Assembly (NCBI RefSeq): GCF_900100955.1
Contig: NZ_FNCC01000004.1
Location: 468,337 to 532,336, forward strand
Direction of reading: 5' to 3'
DNA length: 64,000 bases
Origin: Lentzea fradiae
GTDB taxonomy: Bacteria; Actinomycetota; Actinomycetes; Mycobacteriales; Pseudonocardiaceae
Shown in pieces: positions 37,386-46,177 of this stretch; position 1 is the first letter of the stretch; every line of letters starts with the position of its first letter. Made by a program: the position numbers and the translations under genes. Below the pieces are notes generated by a model. That model was not told the origin of the DNA. It saw nothing but the letters and a program-made list of their open reading frames with translations, and did no database searches.

Positions 37386-38414
37386 GTGCACGTCGTGCCT
37401 CGTTTTCGTGCCACCGCCGTGGTCGCCGCCGCTGCGTTGCTGATGGCCGGCTGCGCCACCGGGCCCGGTCTCGCCAAGACCAACTCGCCCCGCCGCACCG
37501 TGCAGGCGGGGGCCGAGCGGGACCCGGCCGACCCGTCGGCGACGACCAGGCCGTCGGCGCAGCCGGGCAAGCCCGTCGACCCCGCGTTCGCCGCGGAACG
37601 GCTGCGACTGGTCGACCCGTGCGCGGTGATCGAGAAGGACCTGCTGGAGACGGTCGGCACGCCGTCGCGGTACTCGAGCAGCAACTACACGCGCTGCTCC
37701 AACTACATGAAGGACAAGGCGGGCAAGACGCTCAGCGTCACGATCGACATCGGTTACTCGCTGACGTCGACGGACCTGAAGAACGCGACGAAGACGATCG
37801 CGGGCCTCAAGAGCGGCGAGCAGAAGCTCAGCTCGTCCTGCTTCATCACCGCCGTGACGCAGGAGAGCCCCGGCATGGCCGTGCGGGTGCAGATCACGAC
37901 CGGGTCGGGCAGCGAGGCGGCGGAGCCGTGCGAGCCCGGCCGCAAGGTGCTGGAGGGCGCGATCCGCAAGCTGCGCGGCAACCCGGCCAAGTACAGCCCC
38001 GGCAAGGGCTCGCCGGTCGAGGTCGACCCGTGCGAGATCGTGGACAAGGCGATGCTCTCGCCCGTGCTCGGCGCCTCGCCGCGCGCCCTGCCGTTCGGCC
38101 TGCACCAGTGCTCGTGGACGGGCCAGAGCGCCCAGATGCAGCTCGACATCAAGACCGTGCGCATCCCGAAGGACGGCAAGTTCGACAGCAAGTCCGTCGA
38201 GGTCGACCTCGGGGACGGGCTGAAGGGCTACCAGGCGTTCAAGGACACCTCGTACCCGAGCTGCGAGCTGGTCATCGTGCGCACCAAGGACACCAGCGAC
38301 GCCGGTGAGATCGTGGAGTTCATCGTGGGCGGCTCGAAGTCGAAGGAGTTCGACCGCTGCGAGGCCACGCAGGCGTTCGCCAAGGCCGTGCTGCCCAAGC
38401 TGCCCTCCGCGTGA
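37386..38414 (+). CDS. Secreted lipoprotein with two DUF3558-like repeats
   Basis: A 342-aa predicted lipoprotein. The signal peptide VVAAAALLMAGC contains a lipobox with Cys at about residue 22, followed by a Pro/Ser/Thr-rich linker. Two related domains follow, each starting with a DPC segment (LVDPCAVIEKDLLETVG; VDPCEIVDKAMLSPVLG) and containing paired Cys, as in DUF3558 lipoproteins typical of Pseudonocardiales and mycobacteria. GTG 37386 follows GGAAAGG; GTG 37395 is an alternative. Function unknown. Confidence 0.82.
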   Translation: MHVVPRFRATAVVAAAALLMAGCATGPGLAKTNSPRRTVQAGAERDPADPSATTRPSAQPGKPVDPAFAAERLRLVDPCAVIEKDLLETVGTPSRYSSSNYTRCSNYMKDKAGKTLSVTIDIGYSLTSTDLKNATKTIAGLKSGEQKLSSSCFITAVTQESPGMAVRVQITTGSGSEAAEPCEPGRKVLEGAIRKLRGNPAKYSPGKGSPVEVDPCEIVDKAMLSPVLGASPRALPFGLHQCSWTGQSAQMQLDIKTVRIPKDGKFDSKSVEVDLGDGLKGYQAFKDTSYPSCELVIVRTKDTSDAGEIVEFIVGGSKSKEFDRCEATQAFAKAVLPKLPSA

Positions 38415-38483
38415 GCGGGCGGCTCCGCGCCACCGCGCGGAGCCAGAGGGCTGAAAGTTGCACAGCTACCCGTTAGGGTCGGG

Positions 38484-38496
38484 TTACTGGCGAGTA
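38484..38496. promoter_or_regulatory. Operator candidate TTACTGGCGAGTA (aldehyde dehydrogenase)
   Basis: It differs from the ecm site by one base. It lies 4 nt downstream of a -10-like TAGGGT (38474-38479) and 13 nt upstream of the start codon, an ideal repressor position. Confidence 0.6.
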
Positions 38497-38509
38497 CCGG
38501 GAGGTCCCC

Positions 38510-40015
38510 ATGACGCAGACCGCTTCGGACAGCGCGCTGTCGGCCGATGGCGAGCAGCGGCGGTTCGCATCACTGGACCCGCGCACGGGTGAGGTCGTCG
38601 CGCACCACCCGATCCACACCGCGGCCGAGGTCGAGGACGCCGTCGCGTCGGCCCGCGAGGCCGCCACGTGGTGGGCGGGGCTCGGCTTCGAGGGCCGCAA
38701 GACCAAGCTCGACGCGTGGCGCCGCATCCTGTCGCAGCGCGCCGACGAGTTCATCTCGCTGATCAGCTCCGAGACGGGCAAGCCCGCCGACGACTCCAGG
38801 GTCGAGATCACGCTGGTGCTCGACCACCTGCACTGGGCGGCCCGGCACGCGGGGCGGGTGCTCGGCAAGCGCCGGGTCTCCTCGGGAATGCTGATGGTCA
38901 ACCACAGCGCGTCGGTCGAGTACCTGCCGCTGGGCGTCGTCGGCGTCATCGGGCCGTGGAACTACCCCGCGCACACGCCGATGGGGTCGATCTCGTACGC
39001 GCTGGCCGCGGGCAACGCCGTGGTGTTCAAGCCGTCGGAGTTCACGCCCGGCGTCGGCACGTTCCTGGCGTCGACGTTCGCCGAGGCGGTGCCGGAGTAC
39101 CCGGTGTTCCAGGTGGTCACGGGCTTCGGCGAGACGGGCGCGGCGCTGTGCGCTGCCGGGGTCGACAAGATCGCGTTCACCGGCTCGACCCGCACCGGCA
39201 AGAAGGTCATGGCCGCGGCCGCCGCCACGCTCACGCCCGTGCTGGTCGAGTGCGGCGGCAAGGACGCCCTGATCGTCGACTCGGACGCCGACCTGACCGC
39301 CGCCGCCGAGGCCGCGATCTGGGGCGCGGTGTCGAACGCCGGCCAGACCTGCGCGGGCGTCGAGCGGGTCTACGTGGCCGAGGACGTCGCCGACGAGTTC
39401 ATCGAGATCGTCGTGAAGCGCGCCAAGAAGCTCAAGCCCGGAGGGGAGCCGAACGCGCACCTCGGACCGATCACCATGCCGTCGCAGGTCGAGATCATCC
39501 GCGAGCACGTGCGGGACGCGCTCGACCGCGGCGGCAAGGCGCTGGTGGGCGGGCCCGACTCGATCAGGCCGCCGTACGTCGAGCCGGTCGTGCTCGCGGA
39601 CGTGCCGGAGGACTCGCTCGCGGTCACCGAGGAGACCTTCGGGCCGACCGTCGTGATCAACCGCGTGCCGAACGCGCTGGAGGGCGTGCGGCTCGCGAAC
39701 CGGTCGAAGTACGGGCTGGGCGCCGCGGTGTTCTCGAAGTCGCGCGGCGAGGAGCTCGCGAAGGAGCTGCGGGTCGGCATGGTGTCGATCAACTCGGTGC
39801 TGACCTACGCGGCCGTTCCCGGCCTGCCGTTCGGCGGCGTGGGCGACTCCGGGTTCGGGCGCATCCACGGCGACGACGGGCTGCGCGAGTTCTCCTTCGC
39901 CAGGGCCGTGACGAAGCGGAAGTTCGCGTCGGTGATCAACATGGCGACGTACGACCGCTCGTCCATGGCGGGCAGGCAGATGATGCGGCTCGCGCGGGTG
40001 CTCTTCGGGCGCTGA
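38510..40015 (+). CDS. Aldehyde dehydrogenase family protein
   Basis: A 501-aa NAD(P)+-dependent aldehyde dehydrogenase. The cofactor/substrate segment is GVIGPWNYPAHTPMGSISYALAAGNAVVFKPSE, the catalytic Glu is E247 in LVECGGKDA, and the catalytic Cys is C281 in NAGQTCAGVERVYV. Its C-terminal extension past 470 and overall style fit the class-3-like or coniferyl-aldehyde-type group in actinobacteria; substrate unknown. ATG 38510 after GGGAGG. It shares an operator-like palindrome with the ethylmalonyl-CoA pathway genes, so a role in acyl/aldehyde catabolism is suggested. Confidence 0.9.
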   Translation: MTQTASDSALSADGEQRRFASLDPRTGEVVAHHPIHTAAEVEDAVASAREAATWWAGLGFEGRKTKLDAWRRILSQRADEFISLISSETGKPADDSRVEITLVLDHLHWAARHAGRVLGKRRVSSGMLMVNHSASVEYLPLGVVGVIGPWNYPAHTPMGSISYALAAGNAVVFKPSEFTPGVGTFLASTFAEAVPEYPVFQVVTGFGETGAALCAAGVDKIAFTGSTRTGKKVMAAAAATLTPVLVECGGKDALIVDSDADLTAAAEAAIWGAVSNAGQTCAGVERVYVAEDVADEFIEIVVKRAKKLKPGGEPNAHLGPITMPSQVEIIREHVRDALDRGGKALVGGPDSIRPPYVEPVVLADVPEDSLAVTEETFGPTVVINRVPNALEGVRLANRSKYGLGAAVFSKSRGEELAKELRVGMVSINSVLTYAAVPGLPFGGVGDSGFGRIHGDDGLREFSFARAVTKRKFASVINMATYDRSSMAGRQMMRLARVLFGR

Positions 40016-40022
40016 CGTGACC

Positions 40023-40048
40023 GAGGAGCACCCGCGCGGGTGTTCCTC
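40023..40048. terminator. Bidirectional terminator between aldehyde dehydrogenase and siderophore lipoprotein
   Basis: Arms GAGGAGCACCC and GGGTGTTCCTC pair with one G-U across a GCGC loop, between convergent genes. Confidence 0.65.
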
Positions 40049-40049
40049 G

Positions 40050-41045
40050 TCAGGCGCCGAACTGCTTCTTCAGGTCGTCCAGGACCACGTCCGCGGCGAG
40101 CACGCCGAGGCCCAGGAAGTACGTCTCGTCCGAGACGGGCTTCGCCTTGCCGGCCTTGACGGCGTTCAGGCCGTTCCACAGCGGACCGCCGAGCACGGAG
40201 TCCTGCGCGGTCTTCGCCGGGTCGCCGTAGGAGGAGTAGACGACGAAGTCGCCGTCGGCCTTGCCGATCTCCTCGGTGCTGATCTCGGCGGCCAGGTCGT
40301 CCACCTGCGACGCCGCCGGCTGCGGGATCTTGGCGTCGATCAGGATCGTGCCGATGAAGGACTTCTTGGCGTACAGGCGGATCCGGCCGGGCAGGAAGCG
40401 CAGCGCCGTGACGGTCGGGCGCACGCCCAGCTTGGCCTCGATGGCGTCGCCGGTCTCGGTGGCCTTCTTCGTGTAGTCCTCGAGCATCTTCGCGGCGTCG
40501 GCCTGGCGGTCGAGCGCGGCGGCGTTGAGGACGAAGTTCTCCTTCCACACGTAGCCGGGGCGCACGCTGAACACCGTGGGGGCGATCGCCGAGAGCTTCG
40601 GGTAGAGGGCCTCCGCGCGCAGCTGCGAACCCAGGATCAGGTCCGGGTTCAGCTTGGTGATCGCTTCGAGGTTGACGTTGTTGATCGTGCCGACGTTCTC
40701 CGGCGTGCCGGCCTTGTCGCCGACGTAGGACGGCATCGTGGGGGAGCCGTCGGTGTAGGCGATGCCGACCGGCTTGATGCCGAGCGCCACGACGTTGTCG
40801 AGCTCACCCGTGTCGAGGACGACCACCCGTTCGGGTTTCTTCTCGATCACGGTCTCACCCATCGCGTGCTTGACCGTGCGGGGGAACTCACCCGGCTTCG
40901 CCTGCGTGCCGAACCCGTTGCTCAGGTCGGTCGCCTTGCCGAAGTCCGCTTCTCCCTGGGCCACGGAGGGCTTTTCCTGGGTGCTCTCGCCGCACCCGGC
41001 GAGGGTCAGTGCGACCGCCACGAGCAGCGCTGCTGTCCTGGACAC
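40050..41045 (-). CDS. Iron-siderophore ABC transporter substrate-binding lipoprotein
   Basis: A 331-aa periplasmic-binding (FecB/FepB-type) lipoprotein that captures ferric siderophores outside the membrane. The signal peptide ends in LTLAGC (lipobox Cys about residue 18). The binding domain has RVVVLDTGELDNVVALGIKPVGIAY, LEAITKLNPDLILGSQ and a helical backbone linker. GTG 41045 follows GGAGGAA; the frame is open further upstream. No permease or ATPase gene is adjacent. An IdeR/DtxR-like box lies 46 bp upstream, predicting iron repression. Confidence 0.9.
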   Translation of the reverse strand: MSRTAALLVAVALTLAGCGESTQEKPSVAQGEADFGKATDLSNGFGTQAKPGEFPRTVKHAMGETVIEKKPERVVVLDTGELDNVVALGIKPVGIAYTDGSPTMPSYVGDKAGTPENVGTINNVNLEAITKLNPDLILGSQLRAEALYPKLSAIAPTVFSVRPGYVWKENFVLNAAALDRQADAAKMLEDYTKKATETGDAIEAKLGVRPTVTALRFLPGRIRLYAKKSFIGTILIDAKIPQPAASQVDDLAAEISTEEIGKADGDFVVYSSYGDPAKTAQDSVLGGPLWNGLNAVKAGKAKPVSDETYFLGLGVLAADVVLDDLKKQFGA

Positions 41046-41090
41046 GATTGTGGTTCCTCCGCTACTCGCAGTGATGCTGACCTGCATTTG

Positions 41091-41109
41091 TTAGGGCAGG
41101 CTAACGGTA
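41091..41109. promoter_or_regulatory. IdeR/DmdR-type iron box
   Basis: TTAGGGCAGGCTAACGGTA matches the 19-bp consensus TTAGGTTAGGCTAACCTAA at 14 of 19 positions by eye. It is located in the promoter region of the siderophore-binding lipoprotein (-). Confidence 0.65.
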
Positions 41110-41190
41110 ACGGGCGGGCGCGCCGGTTCCGAGTGTCAGACCTCCGGAGTAAGAAGGAACACGGTCACCGCCGATCGAAAGGGCCGCACG

Positions 41191-42183
<993 letters not shown>

Positions 42184-42184
42184 C

Positions 42185-42811
42185 GTGGGGTGCACGACCG
42201 CGGACGTCGTGACGGCACTGCGGGCGGCCGCCGCCGTGGTGCAGGAGCACCGCGACGAGCTGGTGCGCCTGGACCAGGCGATCGGCGACGCCGACCACGG
42301 CGAGAACATGCGCCGCGGCTTCGCCGCCGTGGTGTCCAAACTGGACGCAGAAGAACCGGAGACACCGGCCAAGGCCCTGAAGCTGGTGGCCACCACGCTG
42401 ATCTCGACGGTCGGCGGCGCCGCGGGCCCGCTGTACGGCACGGCGTTCCTGCGCGCGTCGACAGCGGTGGCCGACCTGGCGGAGCTCGACGGCGACGCTG
42501 TGGCACGGGCACTGCGGGCAGCGCTCGACGGAGTGGTGGCCCGCGGCAAGGCCGAGGTGGGCGACAAGACGATGGTCGACGCCCTCACCCCGGCCGTCGC
42601 GGCGGCGGCCTCGTCCACAGGGTCAGCCGCCGAAGCCCTGGCAGCAGCGGCCGACGCCGCAGCCGAAGGCGCCGAGTCCACCATCCCGCTGGTGGCGCGC
42701 AAGGGCAGGGCCTCCTACCTGGGCGAACGCAGCGCGGGCCACCTGGACCCCGGCTCCCGCTCGACGGCTCTGCTGCTCAGGGCCCTCGCGGACGCGGCGG
42801 CAAAGGCATGA
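42185..42811 (+). CDS. dhaL: Dihydroxyacetone kinase subunit DhaL
   Basis: A 208-aa DhaK2-domain subunit carrying ADP as phosphoryl relay. The Mg-ADP site is LDQAIGDADHGENMRRGF, with STVGGAAGPLYGTAF, GDKTMVDAL and GRASYLGERSAGHLDPGS downstream. It starts at GTG 42185, 1 nt after dhaK, and overlaps dhaM by ATGA. Confidence 0.94.
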   Translation: MGCTTADVVTALRAAAAVVQEHRDELVRLDQAIGDADHGENMRRGFAAVVSKLDAEEPETPAKALKLVATTLISTVGGAAGPLYGTAFLRASTAVADLAELDGDAVARALRAALDGVVARGKAEVGDKTMVDALTPAVAAAASSTGSAAEALAAAADAAAEGAESTIPLVARKGRASYLGERSAGHLDPGSRSTALLLRALADAAAKA

Positions 42812-43548
42812 CCGCCACCGGCAGGGTCGGCCTCGTGGTCGTCTCCCACAGCGAGATGCTGGCGAACGGCGTGGCGGAGCTGGCCGCCCAGATGGCCCCC
42901 GACGTGGCGGTGGTGGCCGTCGGCGGCACGGAGGAAGGCGGCCTGGGCACCGACTACGGTGCCGTGGTCGAGGCACTGGCCGACGCCGACACCGGCCAAG
43001 GCGTGGTGCTCCTCTACGACCTCGGCAGCGCCAAGATGACGGCGGAGATGGCCGTGGAGTCGGCCGAAGACCCGTCCCGCTACGAGGTGGTGGACGCACC
43101 CCTGGTCGAAGGAGCCGTGGCCGCCGCCGTGAAAGCCCAGGGCGGCGCCTCACTCCCCGACGTGGCATCGGCAGCGGAAGGCGCCTCCGGCGAAACCCCG
43201 GTAGCCGCCACCTCCACGACGTCGTCCTCCTCCACCACCACGTCCCCCACTTCCCAGAAGCCGGTCCTGCACGTGGTGCCGGACGCGGTGACGGCGGAGA
43301 TCCGGCTGACCAACGAGGTGGGCCTGCACGCCCGCCCAGCGGCCCTGCTGACCAGGACAGTCGCCGAGCTGGACGCCGACGTCCTGATCCGCCACGCCGA
43401 CGAGGAGGCGAACGCGGCCAGCGTCCTGGCCCTGATGGGCCTGGGCGCCCCCGGCGGAGCCACCGTCACGGTGGTGGCCACGGGCAAGGACGCCGCCGAG
43501 GCGGTGCGCCGCATCGAGGAGCTGGCCGAGAGGGGGTTCGACGACTGA
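42808..43548 (+). CDS. dhaM: DhaM phosphotransfer subunit fused to HPr
   Basis: A 246-aa two-domain PTS protein. The N-terminal mannose-type EIIA domain has active-site H14 in VVVSHSEMLANGV. A Ser/Thr/Pro linker (ATSTTSSSSTTTSPTSQ) leads to an HPr domain with phosphorylatable H174 in NEVGLHARPAALLTRTV. E. coli DhaM carries a third, EI-like domain; it is absent here, so phosphate must come from a separate Enzyme I. Translationally coupled to dhaL. Confidence 0.93.
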   Translation: MTATGRVGLVVVSHSEMLANGVAELAAQMAPDVAVVAVGGTEEGGLGTDYGAVVEALADADTGQGVVLLYDLGSAKMTAEMAVESAEDPSRYEVVDAPLVEGAVAAAVKAQGGASLPDVASAAEGASGETPVAATSTTSSSSTTTSPTSQKPVLHVVPDAVTAEIRLTNEVGLHARPAALLTRTVAELDADVLIRHADEEANAASVLALMGLGAPGGATVTVVATGKDAAEAVRRIEELAERGFDD

Positions 43549-43613
43549 GGCGACTCCAAGAAAGGTGCGCAAGGTCGTGACGAGTCTCCCGGGAATTTGA
43601 CGCCCTGCGGAAT

Positions 43614-43667
43614 GATATCGGCTGGGAGAATCCTCTCCTGAAGGGAGAGGATTCTGCAGATATCGGC
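43614..43667. repeat. Hairpin flanked by 9-bp direct repeats, IS-end-like
   Basis: A perfect 12-bp stem (AGAATCCTCTCC at 43627-43638 with 43644-43655) with loop TGAAG is bracketed by GATATCGGC at 43614-43622 and 43659-43667. The CTCTCCTGAAGGGAGAGG core resembles the end hairpins of IS200/IS605-family elements. No transposase or TnpB is present, so it may be a solo end or a MITE/REP-like remnant. It could also terminate the dha operon. Confidence 0.5.
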
Positions 43668-43692
43668 ACCTGTGCTGAAACGTGGTGCTCGG

Positions 43693-43698
43693 TATCAT
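43693..43698 (+). promoter_or_regulatory. Leaderless -10 of the 53-aa coiled-coil gene (TATCAT)
   Basis: TATCAT ends 6 nt before ATG 43705. Confidence 0.45.
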
Positions 43699-43704
43699 GC
43701 TGTC

Positions 43705-43866
43705 ATGACGACACTGGAGAACCGCGTCAGGGGACTGCAGACTCGGCTTGCTGAGCTGTCCGGCGAGCGCGATGCGAAACTGGATCAGCTCGCCGGTGAG
43801 GTAGCGGAGTTGCGCAAAGACGTCAGGGAGGTCCTTGCGCTCCTGAGGGCCTCGAAAGAGGGATAG
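43705..43866 (+). CDS. Small coiled-coil protein
   Basis: A 53-aa protein that is nearly all heptad-like helix (LENRVRGLQTRLAELSGERDAKLDQLAGEVAELRKDVREVLALL), similar to small coiled-coil proteins common in actinomycete accessory regions. Start ATG 43705 is supported by TATCAT 6 nt upstream; an earlier in-frame ATG (43672) is less likely. It overlaps the tail of a minus-strand frame. Function unknown. Confidence 0.6.
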   Translation: MTTLENRVRGLQTRLAELSGERDAKLDQLAGEVAELRKDVREVLALLRASKEG

Positions 43867-44384
43867 CCCGCTAGTCCGGTTCTGTTCCTCCCGATCGGTT
43901 TCGAAGCCATCGAAAACGGTATGACGAATAAGACCCGCCAGGGCGTGCGGGGCCTCGTGGCTGTGCCGGCGGGTAGCTGAGAGCTTCCGCGCCCCACCCT
44001 CCACGTACAACGCAAGCTCGCTGGACACCGCGGCTTGGTGGCCGTTCCCTGTTCATTTGTCGCGGGGTGGGTCGGGTTCGGCGGCAGGCTCGGCGGTCCT
44101 GGGTTCTTGCCGGTGGGGTTCTTCTCGGCTCCGCTCTTCCCGTGGCCGGAAGTCGGCCCGGTTCCGGCGCCTCCTCTTCCTCTGGTGGTCGTCGGCCTGC
44201 TGGTTTCGCCGCGGTAATCAAGCTCTCGCATGTGGGCCTCCCTCTTGTGCACGGGGCAACCTTGGCGGTCTGCTCCCTTTTTCCAGCCCCAGGTGAGCTG
44301 GGTCCACACACACGTGCACCGCTCAGGGCGTGGGCAGGGGTAATCACGCCGAGGCTCGGGTACCAGTCCGATCCACTCGAACAT
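43785..44384 (-). CDS. Cys/His-containing hypothetical protein divergent from XRE regulator
   Basis: ATG 44384 has a strong ribosome site (GGGAGGTGG). The first 60 residues look like a real small domain: YPCPRPERCTCVWTQLTW, then GCPVH, a Cys/His set that could bind zinc. After about residue 62 the frame becomes Pro/Gly/Thr-rich low complexity and its last 27 codons overlap the 53-aa coiled-coil gene on the other strand. The 199-aa frame may therefore be longer than the functional protein, or the gene may have decayed downstream. Divergent from the XRE/TPR gene. Function unknown. Confidence 0.5.
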   Translation of the reverse strand: MFEWIGLVPEPRRDYPCPRPERCTCVWTQLTWGWKKGADRQGCPVHKREAHMRELDYRGETSRPTTTRGRGGAGTGPTSGHGKSGAEKNPTGKNPGPPSLPPNPTHPATNEQGTATKPRCPASLRCTWRVGRGSSQLPAGTATRPRTPWRVLFVIPFSMASKPIGRNRTGLAGYPSFEALRSARTSLTSLRNSATSPAS

Positions 44385-44487
44385 GACCACCTCCCAATCA
44401 GCGGTCTTGTCCGGACCGTCCGGGGAGAACTCACGAACATCACCCGGCTGCGACCCCAAAACGCATTTGGTCATCCGATCAGGTGGG

Positions 44488-44493
44488 TATCCT
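44488..44493 (+). promoter_or_regulatory. Leaderless promoter of the XRE/TPR regulator (TATCCT)
   Basis: TATCCT ends 6 nt before ATG 44500; TTGGTC at 44467-44472 is a possible -35 with 15-nt spacing. Confidence 0.5.
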
Positions 44494-44499
44494 GCGCTT

Positions 44500-45735
44500 A
44501 TGCGCTTGAGCGATGAAGGGTCCGTTGGCCGGCGGATCGCCCATCACCGGAAGCGCCGAGGCATGACACAGGAGGTTCTGTGCGGCCTGGTGGGCGGAAA
44601 GTCGATCGAGTGGCTGCGCCAGATCGAGAATGGCAAGCGTGATGTAGACAAGCTGTCCACGATCGTCGCGGTGGCCGAGGCATTGAAGATCGCCCCCTCC
44701 GAGTTGCTTCCCGGCCCGTTCCGCACGACGGCGAGGGCGACGAGAAGCCTGGGCAGTGCGCCCGAGGTCGTGCCGGAGATCCAGGCGTCGATGCTGCGCC
44801 ACGACGGCATCGCGGGATTGCTGAACCTGCCGAACCGGCCTGTGTCCCCGGAACACCTCAGGCGGACCGTTGAACGTGCTTTCGTGTGCTCTCAAACCGA
44901 ACGCTGGTCGGACATGGCTCCGCTCGTCCCGGACATGATCAGCGACGCTTGGCACCTGGTGCGGAACGCCGAGACCGATGATGAACGCCGGCAAGCGTTC
45001 GGGCTTCAGGCGCTGGTGTACCGGGTGACGTCAGGCATGCTCGATCGTCTGGGAGAGTCTCATCTTCCTTGGGTCGCCGCGGAAAGGTCGATGCACGCGG
45101 CCGAGCAGACCGGCGACCCCTTGTTGATCGCCGGAGGAGCGTGGCGTCTGGCCGTGGTCCTCCGTCACGCGGGAAGACTCACGGAGTCCACTGATGTTCC
45201 GGTGGCGGCCGCGGATGCTCTCAGGCATCGGCTGGACCACCCGGAGGCGTACAGCGTGTACGGCTCCCTCATGCTCAAGGGCGCCGTCGGAGCCGCCACG
45301 CTGGGCGACCACAAGGGCGTTCGTGACTACCTCGCTGAGGCATCCCGTGCTGCCGAAGTGATCGGCGACCGCAACGACTACTGGTTCGCGTTCGGACCGA
45401 CGAATGTGGCGATCCACCGGGCGTGGTTGTCCCTTGAGCTCAGCGATCCGGCCAAGGCGATCGAACTGGCTTCCTTCGTGCCGCACGACAAGCTTCCCCG
45501 CGTGCTTGCCGAACGGCGGACGTCCCACCTGATCACCGTCGCGTGGGCCCACTACCTGAAGCGGCAGGACCGGGAAGCGCTGGACGCGCTGACAGCGGCC
45601 AAAGCCGCGGCCCCCGAACAGCTTCTGTTCACCCGCAGGGTCCACGTGATGCTGCAAGGCATGCTCAAGCGGGAACGCAGGTCGATCAAGAGCGACCTGC
45701 GGGCCATGGCCGGCTTCGTCGGCACTGTCGCCTAG
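44500..45735 (+). CDS. XRE regulator with C-terminal TPR-like repeats
   Basis: A 411-aa protein. The N-terminal XRE helix-turn-helix (about residues 10-65, GRRIAHHRKRRGMTQEVLCGLVGGKSIEWLRQIENGKRD) is followed by about 300 residues of helical-repeat (TPR-like) sequence, as in actinomycete regulators linked to signalling or accessory gene control. The ATG is leaderless. Base composition is less GC-extreme than flanking metabolic genes, fitting an accessory origin. Divergent from the Cys/His protein, a plausible partner. Confidence 0.85.
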   Translation: MRLSDEGSVGRRIAHHRKRRGMTQEVLCGLVGGKSIEWLRQIENGKRDVDKLSTIVAVAEALKIAPSELLPGPFRTTARATRSLGSAPEVVPEIQASMLRHDGIAGLLNLPNRPVSPEHLRRTVERAFVCSQTERWSDMAPLVPDMISDAWHLVRNAETDDERRQAFGLQALVYRVTSGMLDRLGESHLPWVAAERSMHAAEQTGDPLLIAGGAWRLAVVLRHAGRLTESTDVPVAAADALRHRLDHPEAYSVYGSLMLKGAVGAATLGDHKGVRDYLAEASRAAEVIGDRNDYWFAFGPTNVAIHRAWLSLELSDPAKAIELASFVPHDKLPRVLAERRTSHLITVAWAHYLKRQDREALDALTAAKAAAPEQLLFTRRVHVMLQGMLKRERRSIKSDLRAMAGFVGTVA

Positions 45736-46177
45736 TCCGACTGTCCGGTGGTGCGTTGCGCGACGCCGGTGGCGTGATCCACGCCCATCGACACCGCGAT
45801 CCACACAGCAACCATGTCGGGCAGGCCGGGAGCTCAGCCCTGCGTCGGGTCGTGCACCACGCCGCTTCGCTCGGGGCTCGGCACGTCTGGTGTCCGCTCA
45901 CGCCCCCGAGCAGCCAACTCGGTCAGCTCGCCGCACCCCCTCCAAACCCGCCGCCTCCACCATCCCAGGCCCCACCACATCATCCCCGGACGGCGCAAGA
46001 CGCCGTTCCCCCACATGGCCTGATCAGGCCCTACGCTGAGAATCACCCCTCTCCTAGACCGATAACTGTTTCGATCCCGATGGCGAAGCTCACGGCATGG
46101 CGGCGCGCGAGGAGTGGCATAGTCGCCCGCAAGTTACTCCTTGGTAGCCCACGCTTTACCCCGCAGGGAGGTCTGCA
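45736..46177. other. 442-bp gene-free interval
   Basis: No convincing gene. It holds a perfect palindrome GGCCTGATCAGGCC (46017-46030), a pyrimidine-rich tract around 45935-45985, and, near the right end, the promoter region of the hydroxyacyl-CoA dehydrogenase (CATAGT at 46118-46123 and the operator-like site at 46134-46146). Confidence 0.5.
46134..46146. promoter_or_regulatory. Operator candidate TTACTCCTTGGTA (hydroxyacyl-CoA dehydrogenase)
   Basis: It fits TTAC(T/C)-N4-(A/G)GTA with imperfect symmetry. It lies 31 bp upstream of the start and just downstream of a -10-like CATAGT. Confidence 0.45.

Noticed and set aside
37281..38105. Upstream extension of the minus-strand frame over the DUF3558 lipoprotein
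   Set aside because: Antisense shadow; only the last 40 codons, outside the lipoprotein gene, were kept as a weak candidate.
44035..44296. Small plus-strand frames opposite the Cys/His protein
   Set aside because: No ribosome site or promoter and no recognisable composition; left out.
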